Positions 61,710 through 64,000 of a stretch of 64,000 nt of DNA are shown here, in pieces (the stretch's first letter is position 1; every line of letters starts with the position of its first letter). The translations under genes were made by a program, and so were the position numbers. The notes beneath the pieces were generated by a model. That model did not search any database and was not told the origin of the DNA. It saw only the letters and a list, made by a program, of their open reading frames with translations. Location: the NCBI GenBank assembly GCA_033795365.1, contig JARYGU010000001.1, forward strand, positions 124,001 to 188,000. The letters are read 5' to 3'. Source of the stretch: JARYGU01 sp033795365 (lineage in GTDB: Bacteria > Pseudomonadota > Alphaproteobacteria > Rhizobiales > Rhizobiaceae).

Positions 61710-62744
61710 TCATGCTGCTATAGTGATGCGCTTGCGGTCGCGGGCGCTGTCGATCGCTCCGAAGACCATGGCAAGGCTCTTGATATTGTCGCTTCCGTCG
61801 GTTTCCGGCAGGATTCCTGCGCGGATCGCGGAGATGAAGCTCTCTATGACGCTGGCATGGCCATGGGTATCGGCGGCATTTTCCGGTTCCGGCACCGCGA
61901 TCGGCTGGAGCGGGCGGAAGAAGCCTTCCTCGCCGGCGACGATGTTCGCCTCGAAGCGCTCTGCCCCGTCCCAGAGTAGCGTGCCCTTCGTGCCGGTGAT
62001 GCGCCACGCGCTCTCCCAGCTCGTATTGGCGCCTTGTGCGCACCAGGAGCCGCGATAGGTGAAGACCACCTCGTCGGAAAATTCGAAGATCGCGTTGGCG
62101 GCCGCGCCATGGCGGTACCAGGAGCCGGGTGGGTTGTATTCATGGCAATAAACGGCGACCGGGTCCTTGCCCGACATGAAGCGGGCCGCGTCGAATGTGT
62201 GGATCGCCATGTCCAGCAGCAGCACATTGTCCATTTGCTCGCGGAAGCCGCCGAAATGCGGGCCGAGGAAGAAATCGCAGTGCAGGCCCGTCAGCCGCCC
62301 GAGCGATCCCTGCGCTATCATGCGGCGGATGCGGCGCACGCCCGCGATGAACCGGCGGTTCTGGACGATGGCGTGAAGCCGGCCGGCATTTCCGGCAAGC
62401 TTCCGCAGTTCGCGCGCCTCGTCGAGTGAAGCCGCCATCGGCTTTTCGCTGAGCACGTGGCAGCCATGGGCAAGGCCGGTCGCCACCACGTCGCGGCGGG
62501 CGGCCGGAACGACGACGTCGAAGAGCAGTTCCGCGCCGGTGATCTCCAGGATTTCGGAAAGATCCGTCCCTACCATCGCGTCGTCGAGGCCGAACTCCGA
62601 AGCAAGCGCTCTCGCCACGGCGGGATCGAGATCGACGAGACCGACGAGCTTGACGCTTTCGCGCAAGCCCGGCGTCTCCGTCAGAGCTCTCAGCCATCCC
62701 TTGGCCATCGCTCCGCATCCGCACAATACTGCCTTGAATGCCAC
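61710..62744 (-). CDS. Gfo/Idh/MocA-family sugar dehydrogenase
   Basis: Protein of 344 aa with a modified Rossmann start VLCGCGAMAKGW (5-16), EKP in HVLSEKPMAAS and LLLDMAIHTFDAARF in the substrate domain. GTG start at 62744 with a strong GGGAGGAG; upstream in-frame codons run through the operator and are not used. First gene of the six-gene operon (dehydrogenase, isomerase, binding protein, two permeases, ATPase). A perfect LacI-type operator lies 47 bp upstream. Confidence 0.9.
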   Translation of the reverse strand: MAFKAVLCGCGAMAKGWLRALTETPGLRESVKLVGLVDLDPAVARALASEFGLDDAMVGTDLSEILEITGAELLFDVVVPAARRDVVATGLAHGCHVLSEKPMAASLDEARELRKLAGNAGRLHAIVQNRRFIAGVRRIRRMIAQGSLGRLTGLHCDFFLGPHFGGFREQMDNVLLLDMAIHTFDAARFMSGKDPVAVYCHEYNPPGSWYRHGAAANAIFEFSDEVVFTYRGSWCAQGANTSWESAWRITGTKGTLLWDGAERFEANIVAGEEGFFRPLQPIAVPEPENAADTHGHASVIESFISAIRAGILPETDGSDNIKSLAMVFGAIDSARDRKRITIAA

Positions 62745-62790
62745 TGCAAACTCCTCCCGAGAACAGACGCCAAAGCTCCTCCTTGGCGGC

Positions 62791-62806
62791 CCGTAAACGT
62801 TTACGG
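62791..62806. promoter_or_regulatory. LacI-family operator
   Basis: Perfect 16-bp palindrome CCGTAAACGTTTACGG with the central CG typical of LacI-family sites. It sits in the 139-bp divergent region between the dehydrogenase operon (47 bp away) and the lacI-type gene (77 bp away), so one site could control both. Confidence 0.8.
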
Positions 62807-62883
62807 TACTATGCACTCGTCTGGAAACATGTCAATAGGATTTGGAAAATGTCGATTTCCGTAATGGGGAGAGAGCGGAAAAA

Positions 62884-63921
62884 ATGAAGGGAATTCGGGA
62901 CCTTGCCCGCCACCTCGACATATCGATCGGGACCGTTTCCAGAGCGCTGAACGGCAAGCCGGACGTCAACGAGGAGACGCGCAGACGCGTGCTCGAGGCC
63001 GCGGAGTCGCTCGGCTATGTCGCCAACCAGTCCGGCCGCGCGCTCAGAAAAGGATCGACGGGGGTCATCGGCTTCATGATGCAGACCGGCCGCGAGATCA
63101 CCGGCCAGGGCGACACCTTTTTCATGAGCGTCTTCGATGGCGTCCAGGCGGTTCTGGCGCGCCACAAACTCGATCTCGTAGCGCTCCTATGCTCGTCCGA
63201 GGAAGACCCCCATGATTATCTCGCACGCGTCGTGGCGCGCGGTTTCGCGGACGGCCTGATCATTTCCGCGACCCGGCGGCGCGACCGGCGGCTGGAGCTT
63301 TTGGCAAAGCACAAGATCCCGTTCATCACCCTTGGCCGCAGCCTCACCGATGCCGGTCAGCCGTGGATCGATCTCGATTTCGAGGGAATGGCCGAGACTT
63401 CGATCGCCCGGCTGGTCGAACGCGGTCATCGCCACATCGCCGTCACCCGTCCCCATGACGATACGAATCTCGGCTATGTCTTCGTGGACCGGTGCCGCGA
63501 CGCGCTGGAACGGCATGGGCTGAAGCTGGATGAAAGCCATATCTTCCGCTCGACGCCGAACGAGGCCGGCGGCTATCAGATCGCCCGCGACCTGCTCGCA
63601 TGCGAGGTCCGCCCGACGGCGATCGTTCTCGTCAATGAAGCGGTTGCGATCGGCTTCTACCGCGGGCTCAGCGAGGCCGGCGTGAAGCCGGGCCGCGACA
63701 TCGCGGTCATCGGCCGCCAAAGTCCCCACTCCCAGTTCCTCTCCCCCCGCCTCACCTGCTTCAGCCTCTCCCTGCGTGAGCTCGGCATCGCGCTTGCGCA
63801 ATCGCTCCTCGCCACGATGCCGGCCTATGCCGAATCCTACCCGGACAGCGCAGGGCGCCGGCTCTGGCCGATGGAACTGGTTGCCGGGGAAAGCGACGCA
63901 TTCACCGTTTCGCCCGATTGA
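62884..63921 (+). CDS. LacI-family repressor of the adjacent sugar operon
   Basis: Regulator of 345 aa: HTH MKGIRDLARHLDISIGTVSRALNGK at the N-terminus, hinge helix RRVLEAAESLGYVANQSGRALRKG, then a sugar-sensing domain (VIGFMMQTGREI, LVERGHRHIAVTRP, AIVLVNEAVAIGFYRGL). The ATG at 62884 is at the HTH start and has GGGGAGAG upstream. Divergent from the sugar operon with a perfect operator between them; expected to be released by the imported sugar or its keto product. Confidence 0.92.
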   Translation: MKGIRDLARHLDISIGTVSRALNGKPDVNEETRRRVLEAAESLGYVANQSGRALRKGSTGVIGFMMQTGREITGQGDTFFMSVFDGVQAVLARHKLDLVALLCSSEEDPHDYLARVVARGFADGLIISATRRRDRRLELLAKHKIPFITLGRSLTDAGQPWIDLDFEGMAETSIARLVERGHRHIAVTRPHDDTNLGYVFVDRCRDALERHGLKLDESHIFRSTPNEAGGYQIARDLLACEVRPTAIVLVNEAVAIGFYRGLSEAGVKPGRDIAVIGRQSPHSQFLSPRLTCFSLSLRELGIALAQSLLATMPAYAESYPDSAGRRLWPMELVAGESDAFTVSPD

Positions 63922-63924
63922 CGA

Positions 63925-63959
63925 CGATAGAGGCCGTCGACGGTCGACGGCCTCTATCG
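63925..63959. terminator. long perfect inverted repeat after the lacI-type gene
   Basis: Arms CGATAGAGGCCGTCGAC (63925-63941) and GTCGACGGCCTCTATCG (63943-63959) are perfectly complementary over 17 bp with one base between. It starts 3 bp after the stop codon. No T-run follows on either side, but the position fits a (possibly bidirectional) terminator. Confidence 0.65.
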
Positions 63960-64000
63960 GTCCTGCGGATATTCCTGCTTCACGCCGCGTCCGGCGCAAA

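Noticed and set aside
63980..64000. Possible 3' end of a convergent minus-strand gene (ending APDAA, stop)
   Set aside because: Only six codons would be visible, too little to support a gene.

Overview
The window is GC-rich, densely coded DNA of the alphaproteobacterial order Rhizobiales, most like Rhizobium, Sinorhizobium or Agrobacterium. Three things suggest this. A seven-gene block at 12.6-22.7 kb has the gene order of the Sinorhizobium meliloti agp alpha-galactoside locus. An lpiA/mprF-acvB pair lies at 52.6-56.6 kb. The rest is dominated by solute-binding-protein dependent sugar importers with dedicated regulators, as on rhizobial megaplasmids and chromids. I saw no rRNA, tRNA, insertion sequence, CRISPR array or replication gene, so the replicon type cannot be decided.

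Layout. (1) 1-3.3 kb, minus strand: an FCD-type GntR regulator, an SDR, L-2-hydroxyglutarate oxidase and the start of a class III aminotransferase. Identical TGATGCATCA palindromes lie before the regulator and the SDR. (2) 3.4-5.3 kb: small envelope or periplasmic proteins (DUF922, BA14K, PRC-barrel). (3) 5.35-12.6 kb: a CUT1 sugar ABC operon ending in a rare Gfo/Idh-aldo/keto reductase fusion, with a divergent AraC regulator. (4) 12.6-22.7 kb: agpT, agaL1, agpABCD and agaL2 (alpha-galactosides; two GH4 enzymes). (5) 22.8-26.2 kb: a methyltransferase and a membrane GGDEF-EAL protein. (6) 26.2-38.5 kb: a polyol island with a CUT1 importer, a xylitol-type dehydrogenase, a small membrane protein, a ketose 3-epimerase, a ROK regulator, three SDR polyol dehydrogenases (one clearly ribitol dehydrogenase-like) and a LacI regulator. 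(7) 38.5-52.1 kb: an esterase and a Gfo/Idh protein divergent from a long, translationally coupled operon. That operon encodes a Tat-exported binding protein, two permeases, two TIM-barrel isomerases, a Gfo/Idh dehydrogenase, an alpha/beta hydrolase, a pentulose-phosphate-epimerase-like enzyme, two ROK kinases, an ATPase and an IMPase-family phosphatase. (8) 52.1-56.6 kb: a small secreted protein and lpiA-acvB. (9) 56.6-64 kb: a third Gfo/TIM-barrel/CUT1 operon, with a LacI regulator and a perfect LacI-type operator in the divergent intergenic region.

How the genes work together. Five complete ABC importers lie within about 54 kb. Each carries its own ATPase and most sit beside a local regulator and one or more sugar dehydrogenases or isomerases. 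The recurring unit is binding protein, two permeases, ATPase, Gfo/Idh dehydrogenase and TIM-barrel isomerase. This suggests sugars that are oxidised to keto-sugars or lactones and then isomerised, rather than phosphorylated on entry. The polyol island could bring ribitol and xylitol together at D-xylulose through the C3-epimerase. The 40.8-52.1 kb operon is the best candidate for an undescribed pathway: its enzyme classes are recognisable, but I know of no pathway with this exact set. Four of the five binding-protein genes are followed by an intercistronic hairpin before the first permease.
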